Positions 26,266-35,614 of a DNA stretch of 64,000 bases are shown piece by piece. The position numbers and the translations under genes are program-made. The stretch is from Roseibium aggregatum IAM 12614 (GTDB lineage Bacteria; Pseudomonadota; Alphaproteobacteria; Rhizobiales; Stappiaceae): positions 248,001 through 312,000 of the forward strand of contig NZ_AAUW01000004.1 of assembly GCF_000168975.1 (NCBI RefSeq), in the 5' to 3' direction. The notes beneath the pieces are model-generated. The model had not been told where the DNA came from, did not search any database, and was given only the letters and a program-made list of their open reading frames with translations. The stretch's first letter is position 1; the number at the start of each line of letters is the position of its first letter.

Positions 26266-27258
26266 ATGTATGCCCAGATGGTAAAAACCGACGCGACCAA
26301 AGTGCGTTCTCTTTCCGAAATGACGGAACAGGAGCGTGCGTTCCAGGAACGCATCGACCGTGGCGAGAAGATCGAGCCAACGGACTGGATGCCGGAAGGC
26401 TATCGCAAGACCCTGATCCGCCAGATTGGCCAGCATGCCCATTCGGAGATTGTCGGCCAGCTTCCGGAAGGCAACTGGATCACGCGTGCGCCGACGCTCG
26501 AGCGCAAGGCCATCCTGCTTGCCAAAGTGCAGGACGAAGCCGGTCATGGGCTTTACCTCTACTGTGCGGCAGAAACCCTCGGCGTCAGCCGGGATGAGCT
26601 GATTGAGCTACTGCACGCCGGCAAGATGAAATACTCCTCGATCTTCAATTATCCGACGCTCACGTGGGCCGATATAGGCGCGGTCGGCTGGCTGGTGGAT
26701 GGTGCGGCCATCATGAACCAGGTGCCGCTGCAGAGAACATCTTTCGGACCGTATTCCCGGGCGATGATCCGCATCTGCAAGGAAGAGAGTTTCCACCAGC
26801 GCCAAGGCTACGACATCATGATGAAGATGGCCAAGGGCTCGCCGGCGCAGCGCCGGATGGCGCAGGATGCCTTGAACAGGTTCTGGTATCCGTCGCTGAT
26901 GATGTTCGGTCCGTCGGACAAGGATTCGGTCCATTCAGCTCAGTCGATGGCGTGGAAAATCAAGATCAACACAAACGATGAGCTCCGTCAGAAGTTTGTC
27001 GACCAGACCGTTCCCCAGGCTGAATACCTCGGACTGACGGTTCCCGATGAGAACCTCAAATGGAATGAGGAAAAGGGTGGTTACGACTTTTCAGAACCGG
27101 ACTGGAGCGAATTCTTCGAAGTGTTGAAGGGTAACGGCCCTTGCAACAGAGAGCGCATGGAAGCGCGGGTCAGGGCCTGGGAAGATGGTGCCTGGGTGCG
27201 GGATGGGTTGATGGCGCATGCTGACAAGCGGGTCGCTGCACGAACCGCCGCAGAGTAA
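26266..27258 (+). CDS. paaA: 1,2-phenylacetyl-CoA epoxidase subunit A
   Basis: 330 residues from the ATG at 26266, just after AAAGGAGG. PaaA is the catalytic diiron subunit that epoxidises phenylacetyl-CoA. Iron-binding motifs include [13 protein letters not shown] and [13 protein letters not shown]; the conserved blocks [23 protein letters not shown] and [21 protein letters not shown] match closely. It is the first gene of the paa catabolic operon, followed after five bases by a DUF3291 gene rather than directly by paaB. Confidence 0.97.
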   Translation: MYAQMVKTDATKVRSLSEMTEQERAFQERIDRGEKIEPTDWMPEGYRKTLIRQIGQHAHSEIVGQLPEGNWITRAPTLERKAILLAKVQDEAGHGLYLYCAAETLGVSRDELIELLHAGKMKYSSIFNYPTLTWADIGAVGWLVDGAAIMNQVPLQRTSFGPYSRAMIRICKEESFHQRQGYDIMMKMAKGSPAQRRMAQDALNRFWYPSLMMFGPSDKDSVHSAQSMAWKIKINTNDELRQKFVDQTVPQAEYLGLTVPDENLKWNEEKGGYDFSEPDWSEFFEVLKGNGPCNRERMEARVRAWEDGAWVRDGLMAHADKRVAARTAAE

Positions 27259-27263
27259 GATAC

Positions 27264-27749
27264 ATGATCAGGAAACAACACCTGGCCGAGTTGAATGTGG
27301 CGCGCCTGCGATATGAAATCACCGATCCCCGGATCGCAGATTTCGTCAACAATCTGGACCGCGTCAATGCAGCCGCCGAACGCAGCAGCGGGTTTGTCTG
27401 GCGCTTGAAGGACGAGGCCGGGAACGCGACGTCCATGACCAGCGAAAATGATCCGCTGGTGATCCCGAACCTGTCGGTTTGGACTGACGTGACGTCTTTG
27501 GAAAACTTCGTCTTCAAGACCGTCCACAAACGTATCTACGACCGCAGGGCCGAATGGTTCGAGGTCATGGAACGGATGCATTTCGTCATGTGGCCGGTCG
27601 ACGTTGGCCATGAACCGACGCTCGTGGAAGCCTTGCAAAAACTCGATTATCTGAACACCCATGGATCAACGGATCTAGCCTTCGGCTGGGACCATGTGAA
27701 GGACGCCAATCTCTGGCGATCGGCACGTTGTTCCAGTACCGCAGCCTGA
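27264..27749 (+). CDS. DUF3291 protein inserted between paaA and paaB
   Basis: 161 residues. The sequence HLAELNVARLRYEITDPRIADFVNNLDRVNAAAERSSGFVWRLKDE followed by SVWTDVTSLENFVFKTVHK and a GHEPTLVEALQKLDYLNTHG block is DUF3291, related in fold to dimeric alpha-beta barrel (monooxygenase/Dabb-like) proteins. It sits five bases after paaA and 16 bases before paaB, so it is co-transcribed with the epoxidase genes, where it is not a standard member. A role in phenylacetate oxidation is suggested by position only. Confidence 0.82.
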   Translation: MIRKQHLAELNVARLRYEITDPRIADFVNNLDRVNAAAERSSGFVWRLKDEAGNATSMTSENDPLVIPNLSVWTDVTSLENFVFKTVHKRIYDRRAEWFEVMERMHFVMWPVDVGHEPTLVEALQKLDYLNTHGSTDLAFGWDHVKDANLWRSARCSSTAA

Positions 27750-27765
27750 CATTTCGGAGGAAATC

Positions 27766-28050
27766 ATGAAAAAGGAATGGCCCCTCTGGGAGGTCTTTAT
27801 TCGTGGTCAGCACGGTCTCAATCATCGTCATGTCGGTTCCCTTCATGCTCCGGACGCTGAAATGGCGATCAAGAACGCACGCGACGTTTACACACGCCGC
27901 AAGGAAGGCGTTTCCATCTGGGTGGTGCCGTCGGCGCAGATCACCGCGTCAGATCCTGGAGCCAAGGATGCCCTGTTCGAGCCGTCCATGGACAAGATCT
28001 ACAGGCACCCGAGTTTTTACGACATTCCCGATGAAGTCGGAAAAATGTAA
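27766..28050 (+). CDS. paaB: 1,2-phenylacetyl-CoA epoxidase subunit B
   Basis: 94 residues, the normal size. WPLWEVFIRGQHGLNHRHVGSLHAPDAEMAIKNARDVYTRR and the DPGAKDALFEPSMDKIYRHP end match PaaB. The subunit is needed for activity and bridges the PaaAC heterodimers. GGAGGAAATC precedes the ATG. The stop overlaps the paaC start by one base. Confidence 0.95.
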   Translation: MKKEWPLWEVFIRGQHGLNHRHVGSLHAPDAEMAIKNARDVYTRRKEGVSIWVVPSAQITASDPGAKDALFEPSMDKIYRHPSFYDIPDEVGKM

Positions 28051-28826
28051 TGGCAAGTGCAACCGATCTTATCGCAAACGATATTCAGTTTGAGTGGCTG
28101 CTGCGCCGGGGCGATACCGCGCTGGTGCTCGGACACCGCGTTTCCGAGTGGTGCGGCCATTCGCCGGTCCTGGAAGAAGACATCGCGCTCGCGAATGTCG
28201 CACTCGATCTAATCGGGCAGGCACGCATGTGGCTGAGCCTTGCCGGCGAAATCGAGGGTCAGGGGCGCGGCGAAAATGAGCTGGCTTATCTCCGTGACGC
28301 GTGGGACTTCCGCAACTTTCTGCTCGCCGAACAGCCGAACGGAGATTTCGGTCAGACGCTGATGAGGCAGTTCCTGATAGACGCCTATCAGGTGCCGATG
28401 CTTGAGGCTCTGAAGGGATCGAAAGACGAGAGGATCGCTGCCATTGCCGCCAAGGCCGGCAAGGAAGTTGCCTATCATCTTGATCGTTCCGCCGACCTTG
28501 TCATCCGGCTTGGTGACGGCACCGCGGAAAGTCATCGTCGCATGCAGCAAGCGCTCGATGCCCTGTGGTCATACACCGGAGAAATGTTCGTCAGCGATGC
28601 CGTCGACACCGCAATGGCGGATGCCGGTCTCGCCCCGGATCCCGCTTCGTTGAAAGCGGCATGGCAGGAAACCGTTGATGCGGTTTTGGACCAAGCGACA
28701 CTCACTGCACCGGAAGACGAATTTGCCCATACCGGTGGCTTGACGGGCCGTCATTCGGAACATCTGGGACACCTGCTTGCGGAAATGCAGTTCCTGCAGC
28801 GTGCCTATCCCGGCGCAACCTGGTGA
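28050..28826 (+). CDS. paaC: 1,2-phenylacetyl-CoA epoxidase subunit C
   Basis: 258 residues. Ferritin-like fold with LGHRVSEWCGHSPVLEEDIALANVALDLIGQARMWL, ELAYLRDAWDFRNFLLAEQPNGDFGQTLMRQFL and the C-terminal GLTGRHSEHLGHLLAEMQFLQRAYPGATW. PaaC is the non-catalytic structural partner of PaaA. It overlaps paaB by one base and is five bases before paaD. Confidence 0.96.
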   Translation: MASATDLIANDIQFEWLLRRGDTALVLGHRVSEWCGHSPVLEEDIALANVALDLIGQARMWLSLAGEIEGQGRGENELAYLRDAWDFRNFLLAEQPNGDFGQTLMRQFLIDAYQVPMLEALKGSKDERIAAIAAKAGKEVAYHLDRSADLVIRLGDGTAESHRRMQQALDALWSYTGEMFVSDAVDTAMADAGLAPDPASLKAAWQETVDAVLDQATLTAPEDEFAHTGGLTGRHSEHLGHLLAEMQFLQRAYPGATW

Positions 28827-28830
28827 CGCC

Positions 28831-29343
28831 ATGCCTGTTTCCGAGGACATCGTCTGGCAATGGTTGTCGGAGATACCCGATCCGGAAATTCCGGTTCTTT
28901 CTCTGACGGATCTGGGTGTCATCCGTGATGTCACCTGGCAGGACGATACTCTTGTTGTAACGGTCACGCCGACCTACAGCGGCTGTCCGGCAACCGCGGT
29001 GATCAATCTGGATATTGAAACCAAGTTGCTGGAATGCGGTGTTTCCAAGGTGCGTCTTGAGCAGCAGCTTAGCCCGCCGTGGACGACCGACTGGCTGTCG
29101 GAAGCGGGCCGGGAAAAACTGCGCGCATACGGCATTGCGCCGCCAGTTGACGGAACCCGTTCAGATGGTTCGTCTGCCGGTCGGCTGGCGCGAATGACAG
29201 GTCAGGGCGATTTTCAGGTCGCATGTCCGCGCTGCGGTTCGGAAAACACGGAAAAGATCAGTCAGTTTGGCTCCACACCCTGCAAGGCTGCTTATCGCTG
29301 CCGGTCCTGCCTGGAGCCATTCGATTACTTCAAGTGCCACTGA
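28831..29343 (+). CDS. paaD: Phenylacetyl-CoA epoxidase maturation protein PaaD
   Basis: 170 residues from the ATG at 28831. The N-terminal half is a DUF59/MIP18-like domain (IPDPEIPVLSLTDLGVIRDV, TYSGCPATAVI with the conserved Cys). The C-terminal half carries a CPRCGS...CRSCLEPFDYFKCH zinc-like Cys cluster typical of PaaD. It assists metal centre assembly of the epoxidase. The frame extends upstream over the end of paaC but MPVSEDIVW is the conserved start. Confidence 0.93.
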   Translation: MPVSEDIVWQWLSEIPDPEIPVLSLTDLGVIRDVTWQDDTLVVTVTPTYSGCPATAVINLDIETKLLECGVSKVRLEQQLSPPWTTDWLSEAGREKLRAYGIAPPVDGTRSDGSSAGRLARMTGQGDFQVACPRCGSENTEKISQFGSTPCKAAYRCRSCLEPFDYFKCH

Positions 29344-29468
29344 GAAGGCACGGTTTCTAGTCTGGTCGCCCAGGGAAGCTTGAGGCTTCCGTTGTCCGGC
29401 CAGGGATATTCGAGCGCCGCGAAGCCGGAACCGGCGGGTGCTCCAGATCATGTTTCGGGAGGACATGC

Positions 29469-30542
29469 ATGTCGCGGTTTCATGCGCTGACAGTGACTGA
29501 GGTGACGCCGGATACGAGAGATTCCGTCGTCGTAACCTTGCAACCGAAGCCGGAGGAGCAGGATCTGTTCCGCTTCGAGCAGGGACAGTATCTGACGTTC
29601 CGGCGCGATTTCGATGGCCATGAAGTGCGCCGTTGCTATTCCATTTGCGCCGGCACAGAGGACGGAACGCTGAAAGTCGGGATAAAGCGCGTCGATGGCG
29701 GTGCTTTTTCCTGCTGGGCTCATGAAAGCATGCGGCCTGGAGACATGCTTGAGGCTATGCCGCCCCTCGGCAGCTTCAATGCCCCGATCAATCCGGATCT
29801 TGCGCGCTTCTATGTCGGTTTTGCCGGCGGCTCGGGCATAACTCCCATCCTGTCTATCCTGAAAACGGTGCTGGCACGCGAACCGAATTCTCAATTCACA
29901 CTGGTTTATGCCAACCGGCAGATCTCCTCGATCATGTTCCGCGAGGAACTGGAGGATTTGAAGAACCGCTATCTCGGCCGCCTGCAGGTGATCCATATTC
30001 TCAAAAGCGATGCGCAGGACACCGAACTGTTTTCCGGACGTGTCGATGCAGAGAAATTGAACGATCTGTTTGAAACGCTGATCGACCCTCAGGACATCGA
30101 TGTTGCTTTCCTGTGTGGTCCCCACGGAATGATGGAGACCGTTCGCACAAGCCTGGAAGCGCGGGGCGTCGAAGCGGACAAGATCCGCCAGGAACTCTTC
30201 AAGTCCGACCAGCCGGGGCGCTTGCCGGCAAAGCTTCGTCCGGAAGTCATCGATGGCTCTGCGAAAGAAGCCGATCTTCGCCTGACCATCGACGGCACCA
30301 CGCGGGAAATCCACATGGAGCCGGGCGAGACCATTCTGGAAGCTGCACATCGCCATAACATCGATGCCCCATATTCCTGTTGCGCCGGAGTTTGCTCCAC
30401 TTGCCGTGGCAAGGTGCTGGAAGGAGAGGTCGAAATGGCCGCCAACCATGCTCTGGAAGATGATGAAATACGTGACGGTTACGTTCTGACCTGCCAGTCG
30501 CGTCCGCTCAGCAAACGCCTTGTCGTCACCTACGACGCCTGA
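29469..30542 (+). CDS. paaE: Phenylacetyl-CoA epoxidase reductase subunit PaaE
   Basis: 357 residues. An FAD-binding domain (RRCYSICAG) and NAD-binding domain (GFAGGSGITPILSILKTVL, FLCGPHGMM) are followed by a C-terminal plant-type 2Fe-2S ferredoxin domain (CCAGVCSTCRGKV...CQSRP). It passes electrons from NADPH to the PaaABC complex. A gap of 125 bases separates it from paaD; a small hairpin GGAAGC/GCTTCC lies there. GGGAGGA precedes the ATG. Confidence 0.95.
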   Translation: MSRFHALTVTEVTPDTRDSVVVTLQPKPEEQDLFRFEQGQYLTFRRDFDGHEVRRCYSICAGTEDGTLKVGIKRVDGGAFSCWAHESMRPGDMLEAMPPLGSFNAPINPDLARFYVGFAGGSGITPILSILKTVLAREPNSQFTLVYANRQISSIMFREELEDLKNRYLGRLQVIHILKSDAQDTELFSGRVDAEKLNDLFETLIDPQDIDVAFLCGPHGMMETVRTSLEARGVEADKIRQELFKSDQPGRLPAKLRPEVIDGSAKEADLRLTIDGTTREIHMEPGETILEAAHRHNIDAPYSCCAGVCSTCRGKVLEGEVEMAANHALEDDEIRDGYVLTCQSRPLSKRLVVTYDA

Positions 30543-30572
30543 GCCTGTCCCGCTTCAAGAACTGGATTTAAA

Positions 30573-32621
30573 ATGACCGCTCACCCGCACAAAGTCCGCG
30601 TTTTGGAAAGCTACCTTGCCGGTAGCTGGCGGCAAGGAAAGGCAGAAGGCAAACCTTTGCTGGATGCTGCAACCGGCGCTCCCGTTGCAACAATTGACGC
30701 CTCCGGTCTGGATCTCGCCGAAGCGCTTGCCTGGGGCCGCGACACAGGCGGCAAGGCCCTGCGCAAGATGACCTATCACGAGCGCGCCCTGATGCTGAAA
30801 ACCCTGGCCCAGGCGCTGACGGAGCAGAAGGAAATCTTCTACCAGGAAAGCTTTGCGACCGGTGCCACGCGCAAGGATAGCTGGATCGATATCGAAGGCG
30901 GTATCGGCACCATGTACGCCTATTCTTCCAAGGCGCGGCGCGAAATGCCGAACACCAGGGTTTTTGTCGAGGGCGCGGTGGAGCCGTTGTCTCGGGACAA
31001 CACCTTTTCCGGCCAACATGTGTTGACGCCTTTGCAGGGCATTGCCGTTCATATCAACGCGTTCAACTTCCCGTGCTGGGGAATGCTGGAAAAGATTGCT
31101 CCGGCCCTGATTGCAGGGGTGCCGTGTCTGGTCAAGCCTGCGAGCCAGACCGCCTATCTGACCGAGCTGATGGTGCGCCATATTCTGGCAACCGGTATTC
31201 TTCCGGAAGGTTCGCTTCAGCTCCTGTGCGGATCGGCGGGAGATCTGATCGACCACGTCACCGGACAAGACGTTGTCACCTTTACCGGATCAGCGGCAAC
31301 GGGTCAGATGCTGCGTCAAACGCCAGCCATCGTGCAGAATTCCGTGCGCTTCTCGATGGAAGCCGACAGTCTCAACGCTGCCGTTCTGGGGCCGGATGTC
31401 CGCGCGGAAGATCCCGAATTCGATCTCTTCATCAAGGAAGTTGCACGGGAAATGACGGTGAAGGCTGGGCAGAAGTGCACGGCCATTCGCCGGGTTATCG
31501 TCCCTCGCAAGCTCTCTGCGGCAGTTGCGGATGCGCTTTGTAAGCGGCTCGGCAAGACGGTGATCGGCGATCCGCGTGACGAAGCCGTGTCAATGGGGCC
31601 GCTTGCTTCAGCCGGACAGCGTGAAGAAGTTCTCGCACGTGTCGCCGATCTGAAAACGGAGGCCGAAATCGTGCCTGGCCTCGACCAAAAAGGTCCGGCG
31701 AAGGGAGCGTTTGCTGGACCGGTTCTGTTGCATTGTGACAATCCCTTGAGCGCTGAAGCGGTCCATTCGGTAGAGGCATTCGGTCCGGTTGCGACATTGA
31801 TGCCCTACGACGAGTTGGAAGAGGCTGTTGAACTGACCCACAAGGGAAAGGGCTCTCTGGTAGCGTCTCTTTTCACGAATGATCCGTCCGTTGCGGAAGA
31901 GGCGGTTCTCGGTATGGCGCCGTTCCACGGCCGTGTCATGATCGGCAACCGTCAAAGCGCTAAGTCCTCGACCGGTCACGGGTCTCCTTTGCCGATGCTG
32001 GTCCATGGCGGGCCGGGCCGGGCAGGGGGCGGCGAAGAGCTTGGCGGCCTGCGCTCGGTCAAACATTACATGCAGAGGACGGCCGTGCAGGGAACGCCTG
32101 CCTTGCTCGGAGCCGTCACCGGCAGGTGGATTTCAGGTGCCCCGGGGCGGGAAGACAGCCGGCATCCGTTCAGAAAATCGCTTTCGGATCTCAAGATCGG
32201 TGATCAGCTCCACACCAAGGCACGGGAAGTCTCACTGGAAGACATCGAGCATTTCGCGACCTTCACCGGCGATACGTTCTATGCCCACATGGATGAAGAC
32301 GCAGCGAAACGGAACCCGTTCTTTGAAGGCCGGGTGGCACACGGCTATCTGATCGTCTCCTTTGCCGCCGGCCTGTTCGTTGATCCGGACGAAGGACCGG
32401 TGCTGGCAAATTACGGCGTCGACAACCTGCGTTTCATGACGCCGGTCAATGCGGGCGACGCGCTCAAGGTCCAGCTAACCGCCAAGGAAATTTCGCCAAG
32501 AATTTCTGCTGACTACGGCGAAGTGCGGTGGGACTGCCTTGTGACCAACCAGAACGATGAACCGGTCGCCCAGTATGACGTGCTGACACTTGTCGCCAAG
32601 GAATGGCCAGCCTCCGCCTGA
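30573..32621 (+). CDS. paaZ: Bifunctional oxepin-CoA hydrolase/aldehyde dehydrogenase PaaZ
   Basis: 682 residues, the full fused length. The aldehyde dehydrogenase part (1 to about 520) has KPASQTAYLTELM, FTGSAATG and the catalytic GQKCTAIRRV. The C-terminal MaoC-like hydratase (about 535-680) includes SLEDIEHFATFTGDTFYAHMDEDAAKRNPFFEGRVAHGYL. PaaZ opens the oxepin ring and oxidises the semialdehyde. Last gene of this operon, followed by a strong terminator. The downstream beta-oxidation genes paaF, paaH and paaJ are not in the window. Confidence 0.96.
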   Translation: MTAHPHKVRVLESYLAGSWRQGKAEGKPLLDAATGAPVATIDASGLDLAEALAWGRDTGGKALRKMTYHERALMLKTLAQALTEQKEIFYQESFATGATRKDSWIDIEGGIGTMYAYSSKARREMPNTRVFVEGAVEPLSRDNTFSGQHVLTPLQGIAVHINAFNFPCWGMLEKIAPALIAGVPCLVKPASQTAYLTELMVRHILATGILPEGSLQLLCGSAGDLIDHVTGQDVVTFTGSAATGQMLRQTPAIVQNSVRFSMEADSLNAAVLGPDVRAEDPEFDLFIKEVAREMTVKAGQKCTAIRRVIVPRKLSAAVADALCKRLGKTVIGDPRDEAVSMGPLASAGQREEVLARVADLKTEAEIVPGLDQKGPAKGAFAGPVLLHCDNPLSAEAVHSVEAFGPVATLMPYDELEEAVELTHKGKGSLVASLFTNDPSVAEEAVLGMAPFHGRVMIGNRQSAKSSTGHGSPLPMLVHGGPGRAGGGEELGGLRSVKHYMQRTAVQGTPALLGAVTGRWISGAPGREDSRHPFRKSLSDLKIGDQLHTKAREVSLEDIEHFATFTGDTFYAHMDEDAAKRNPFFEGRVAHGYLIVSFAAGLFVDPDEGPVLANYGVDNLRFMTPVNAGDALKVQLTAKEISPRISADYGEVRWDCLVTNQNDEPVAQYDVLTLVAKEWPASA

Positions 32622-32644
32622 GGCACCAGCAGCTCGAAACGAAG

Positions 32645-32673
32645 AAGGCCACCTGATCGGGTGGCCTTTTTTT
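32645..32673 (+). terminator. Terminator after paaZ
   Basis: AAGGCCACC (32645-32653) and GGTGGCCTT (32660-32668) form a perfect 9-bp stem followed by TTTTT. Confidence 0.92.
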
Positions 32674-32777
32674 GTCGAAGGGTTCTGGCAAAGTTGCCGA
32701 GGGCGTCCAGCTTCCTGTCCGTGCCCCGATCCCGGCTCGTGCTAACCACGGCCGGGCGCGATACTGAACTGGATTGC

Positions 32778-34088
32778 TTACTCCTTTGGACGGTTATCAA
32801 CCACCCTTTTCGCCTTACCGGCGGAACGCTCCACCTTGCCGGGTTCGGTGACGTCGATCCTTGCCGACACGCCGACCACGCTCTTGATGTGATACGAAAG
32901 TTCTTTAGCCGAGGCCTGACGCGCATCATCCGCTGCCGCATTCGGCAGGGCTTCCACATGCACCGTCATGACGTCGAGCCGATCGGACCGGGTCAACTCG
33001 ATCTGGAAATGCGGAGACAGCCCTACGCATTTCAGGATCTGTTCCTCGATTTGCGTCGGGAACACATTGACGCCGCGCAGAATGATCATGTCGTCGGAAC
33101 GGCCGGTGATCTTTTCCATCCGCCGCATGGAACGGGCCGTACCGGGCAATAACCGGGTCAGGTCGCGGGTGCGGTAGCGGACCATTGGCAGGCCTTCCTT
33201 GGTGAGCGTGGTAAAGACCAGCTCGCCGATCTCACCGTCCGGCAGAACATCGCCAGTCACGGGGTCGATGATTTCAGGATAGAAATGATCTTCCCAGATA
33301 TGCAGGCCGTCCTTGGTCTCAACGCATTCGTTTGCGACACCCGGCCCGAGTACTTCCGACAGGCCGTAAATGTCGACGGCATGCATGTCGAACGCGTCTT
33401 CTATCTCCGAGCGCATTGCGTTGGTCCAGGGTTCGGCGCCGAAGATCCCGGTGGCAAGTGACGTTTCGCGGGGATCAATACCCTGCCTGCGGAACTCGTC
33501 CAGGATCGACAAGAGGTAGGACGGCGTCACCATGATGATGCGCGGCTTGAAATCCTGGATAAGTGTCACCTGGCGTTCCGTCATGCCGCCGGAGACCGGA
33601 ACAACGGTGCAGCCGAGCTTTTCAGCGCCGTAGTGAGCTCCAAGCCCGCCGGTGAAAAGCCCATAACCATAGGCGACGTGAATGATATCGCCCGGTCGCC
33701 CGCCGGATGCACGAATGGATCGCGCGACAAGTCCGGCCCACATGTCGATGTCATTGGCCGTGTATCCGACCACCGTCGGTTTTCCCGTGGTCCCGGAAGA
33801 CGCATGCACGCGCACGATCTTGTCGCGTGGAACGGCGAAGAGGCCGAACGGATAATTGTCCCTCAGGTCGCTCTTGGTCGTGAACGGAAATTTCGACAGG
33901 TCGGCAAGGGTCTTCAAGTCTGAAGGATGGACGCCTTTTTCGTCGAAGCGTTTCTTGAAAAGCGGGACGTTTTCGTAGGAATGATTGAGAGACCATTGCA
34001 GTCTCTGCAATTGCAGGGCCGACAATTCGTCCCGGCTGGCTGTTTCAATAGGCTCAAGATCTCCCGGTCGCGGAGCCAGATTTTCCAT
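32778..34088 (-). CDS. paaK: Phenylacetate-CoA ligase
   Basis: 436 residues. The ATP-binding motif is SSGTTGKPTVVGYT, and EVLGPGVANEC and MIILRGVNVFPTQIEEQIL are hallmarks of PaaK in the adenylate-forming superfamily. It activates phenylacetate to the CoA ester, the first step of the pathway and source of the PaaX ligand. It is the last gene of a minus-strand operon paaG-paaI-paaK, separated from paaI by 38 bases. Confidence 0.97.
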   Translation of the reverse strand: MENLAPRPGDLEPIETASRDELSALQLQRLQWSLNHSYENVPLFKKRFDEKGVHPSDLKTLADLSKFPFTTKSDLRDNYPFGLFAVPRDKIVRVHASSGTTGKPTVVGYTANDIDMWAGLVARSIRASGGRPGDIIHVAYGYGLFTGGLGAHYGAEKLGCTVVPVSGGMTERQVTLIQDFKPRIIMVTPSYLLSILDEFRRQGIDPRETSLATGIFGAEPWTNAMRSEIEDAFDMHAVDIYGLSEVLGPGVANECVETKDGLHIWEDHFYPEIIDPVTGDVLPDGEIGELVFTTLTKEGLPMVRYRTRDLTRLLPGTARSMRRMEKITGRSDDMIILRGVNVFPTQIEEQILKCVGLSPHFQIELTRSDRLDVMTVHVEALPNAAADDARQASAKELSYHIKSVVGVSARIDVTEPGKVERSAGKAKRVVDNRPKE

Positions 34089-34126
34089 GTTTTCCTCCCT
34101 TGAGCAGCCCTGTGGGCTACCCGCCG

Positions 34127-34564
34127 TCAGTCCGGCAAGATTGTACCTTTAGTCGTTCTGGAATTGCCTCGGAATTCAGCAATGACGGTTCCCATCTGGT
34201 TGGCCACTGTGACGTCGTAAAGTCCCGACCGGCCGGTGCGCGATTTCTCGCTGGCCGTAGCCGTCAAACGGTCACCCAGATGGGCTGGGGCCAGAAACGT
34301 GACGTCACAATGCTGGGCGACCGTAACCTGGTTGTAGGTATTGCAGGCAAAGGCGAAGGCGCTGTCGGCAAGCGTGAAGATATAGCCGCCATGGCAGATC
34401 CCGTGGCCATTGGTCATGGCTTTTGTAACCGTCATCGACATTGTCGAATGGCCGGCGCGCACGGCCTCGAGTTTCATATCGAGGTGCTGTGTCGCTGTAT
34501 CCTGCGACCACATGCGGTCAGCGCAGGCGCGAGCTAGTTCGTCCGGTGTCATGGAGTGCCTCAT
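34127..34564 (-). CDS. paaI: Hydroxyphenylacetyl-CoA thioesterase PaaI
   Basis: 145 residues. Hotdog-fold thioesterase with GHGICHGGYIFTLADSAFAFACN as the active-site helix and catalytic loop. PaaI hydrolyses dead-end ring-hydroxylated CoA esters to rescue CoA. Its ATG directly abuts the paaG stop codon, indicating coupled translation. Confidence 0.95.
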   Translation of the reverse strand: MRHSMTPDELARACADRMWSQDTATQHLDMKLEAVRAGHSTMSMTVTKAMTNGHGICHGGYIFTLADSAFAFACNTYNQVTVAQHCDVTFLAPAHLGDRLTATASEKSRTGRSGLYDVTVANQMGTVIAEFRGNSRTTKGTILPD

Positions 34565-35359
34565 TCAAACGCCGGTAAACCGGGCAGAGCGTTTTTCCAG
34601 GAATGCGGTAACGCCCTCCCGGTAATCATTCGTGCGTCCGGCCTTCCGCTGGCTGTCACGCTCGGCATCCAGTTGCCGGTCGAGAGACTGATCTGCCGCG
34701 GCCTGGATCAGTTCCTTGGTGAGAGCCAGCCCGGTGGTTGCCCCGGCGGCCAGTTGCGTTGCCAGCATTCCGGCTTCCGTCATCAGTTCCGCATCCGGAA
34801 CCGACTTCCAGATCAGCCCCCAGGCGGCGGCGGTCTCAGCCCCCAATGGCTCGCCGGTCATGGCAAGCGCCTTGGCCCGCGCTTCGCCGATCAGCCGCGG
34901 CAACAACCATGTTCCACCCGAATCGGGCACCAGTCCAATCTTGGAAAAAGCCTGTATGAACCGTGCCGACTGGGCGGCCAGCACGATATCGCACGCAAGC
35001 GCAATATTGGCGCCGGCACCTGCTGCCACGCCGTTAACCGCGCAAATGACCGGTTTTTTGAGGGCTCTGATCTGACGGACCAGCGGATTGTAGAGAGTCT
35101 CAAGCGTAACCCCGAGATCGGGAGCCTCGCCACCGCCGCGCATGTCCCGATCTGAAAGGTCCTGGCCAGCGCAGAACGCGCGGCCGGCGCCTGTCAGCAA
35201 CACGGCCCGGATCGAGCTGTCTTGCGTGGCGGCCGTCAAATGATTGCGAAGCGCATGATGCATCGCCTCGTTGAAGGCATTAAGCCGATCCGGTCGATTG
35301 AGTGTCAGAAAAAGACAACCATCGCGCCGTTCAGCGAGCACGGTTTCAGCGTCTGTCAT
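34565..35359 (-). CDS. paaG: Epoxyphenylacetyl-CoA isomerase PaaG
   Basis: 264 residues from the ATG at 35359 (MTDAETVLAERRDGC), preceded by GGGAGGGGCG. Crotonase fold: oxyanion-hole region AGRAFCAGQDLSDRD and VNGVAAGAGANIALACDI. PaaG turns the epoxide into oxepin-CoA, the substrate of PaaZ. First gene of the paaG-paaI-paaK operon. A few more upstream residues are open but less conserved. Confidence 0.94.
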   Translation of the reverse strand: MTDAETVLAERRDGCLFLTLNRPDRLNAFNEAMHHALRNHLTAATQDSSIRAVLLTGAGRAFCAGQDLSDRDMRGGGEAPDLGVTLETLYNPLVRQIRALKKPVICAVNGVAAGAGANIALACDIVLAAQSARFIQAFSKIGLVPDSGGTWLLPRLIGEARAKALAMTGEPLGAETAAAWGLIWKSVPDAELMTEAGMLATQLAAGATTGLALTKELIQAAADQSLDRQLDAERDSQRKAGRTNDYREGVTAFLEKRSARFTGV

Positions 35360-35374
35360 GCGCCCCTCCCAAAG

Positions 35375-35413
35375 CATCACATCTTTTTCAAGAAAATGGA
35401 TATTCTTGTGACA
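35375..35413 (-). promoter_or_regulatory. Candidate PaaX operator upstream of paaG
   Basis: TCACA (35377-35381) and TGTGA (35407-35411) are separated by 25 bases, exactly as upstream of paaA, and begin 18 bases before the paaG start. The wider arms are less perfect (CATCACAT and TTGTGACA). Confidence 0.55.
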
Positions 35414-35614
35414 TTAATGCACGGCGAACCGTTCTGGTCAAAGCCAGAATGCAGATTTGCGGTACGCTTGCACACTTTGGGCCACCGGCGGGTGGACCTG
35501 TGCCTTCCACACAACGTGAGTTGGAAAAGCCCGTAAAATGATATTCAGGCGATTCAGCTCATATTTACTTTAATCACCAATAGTTAGCGCAGTTTGAGGC
35601 AGCGTCAGGGCACC

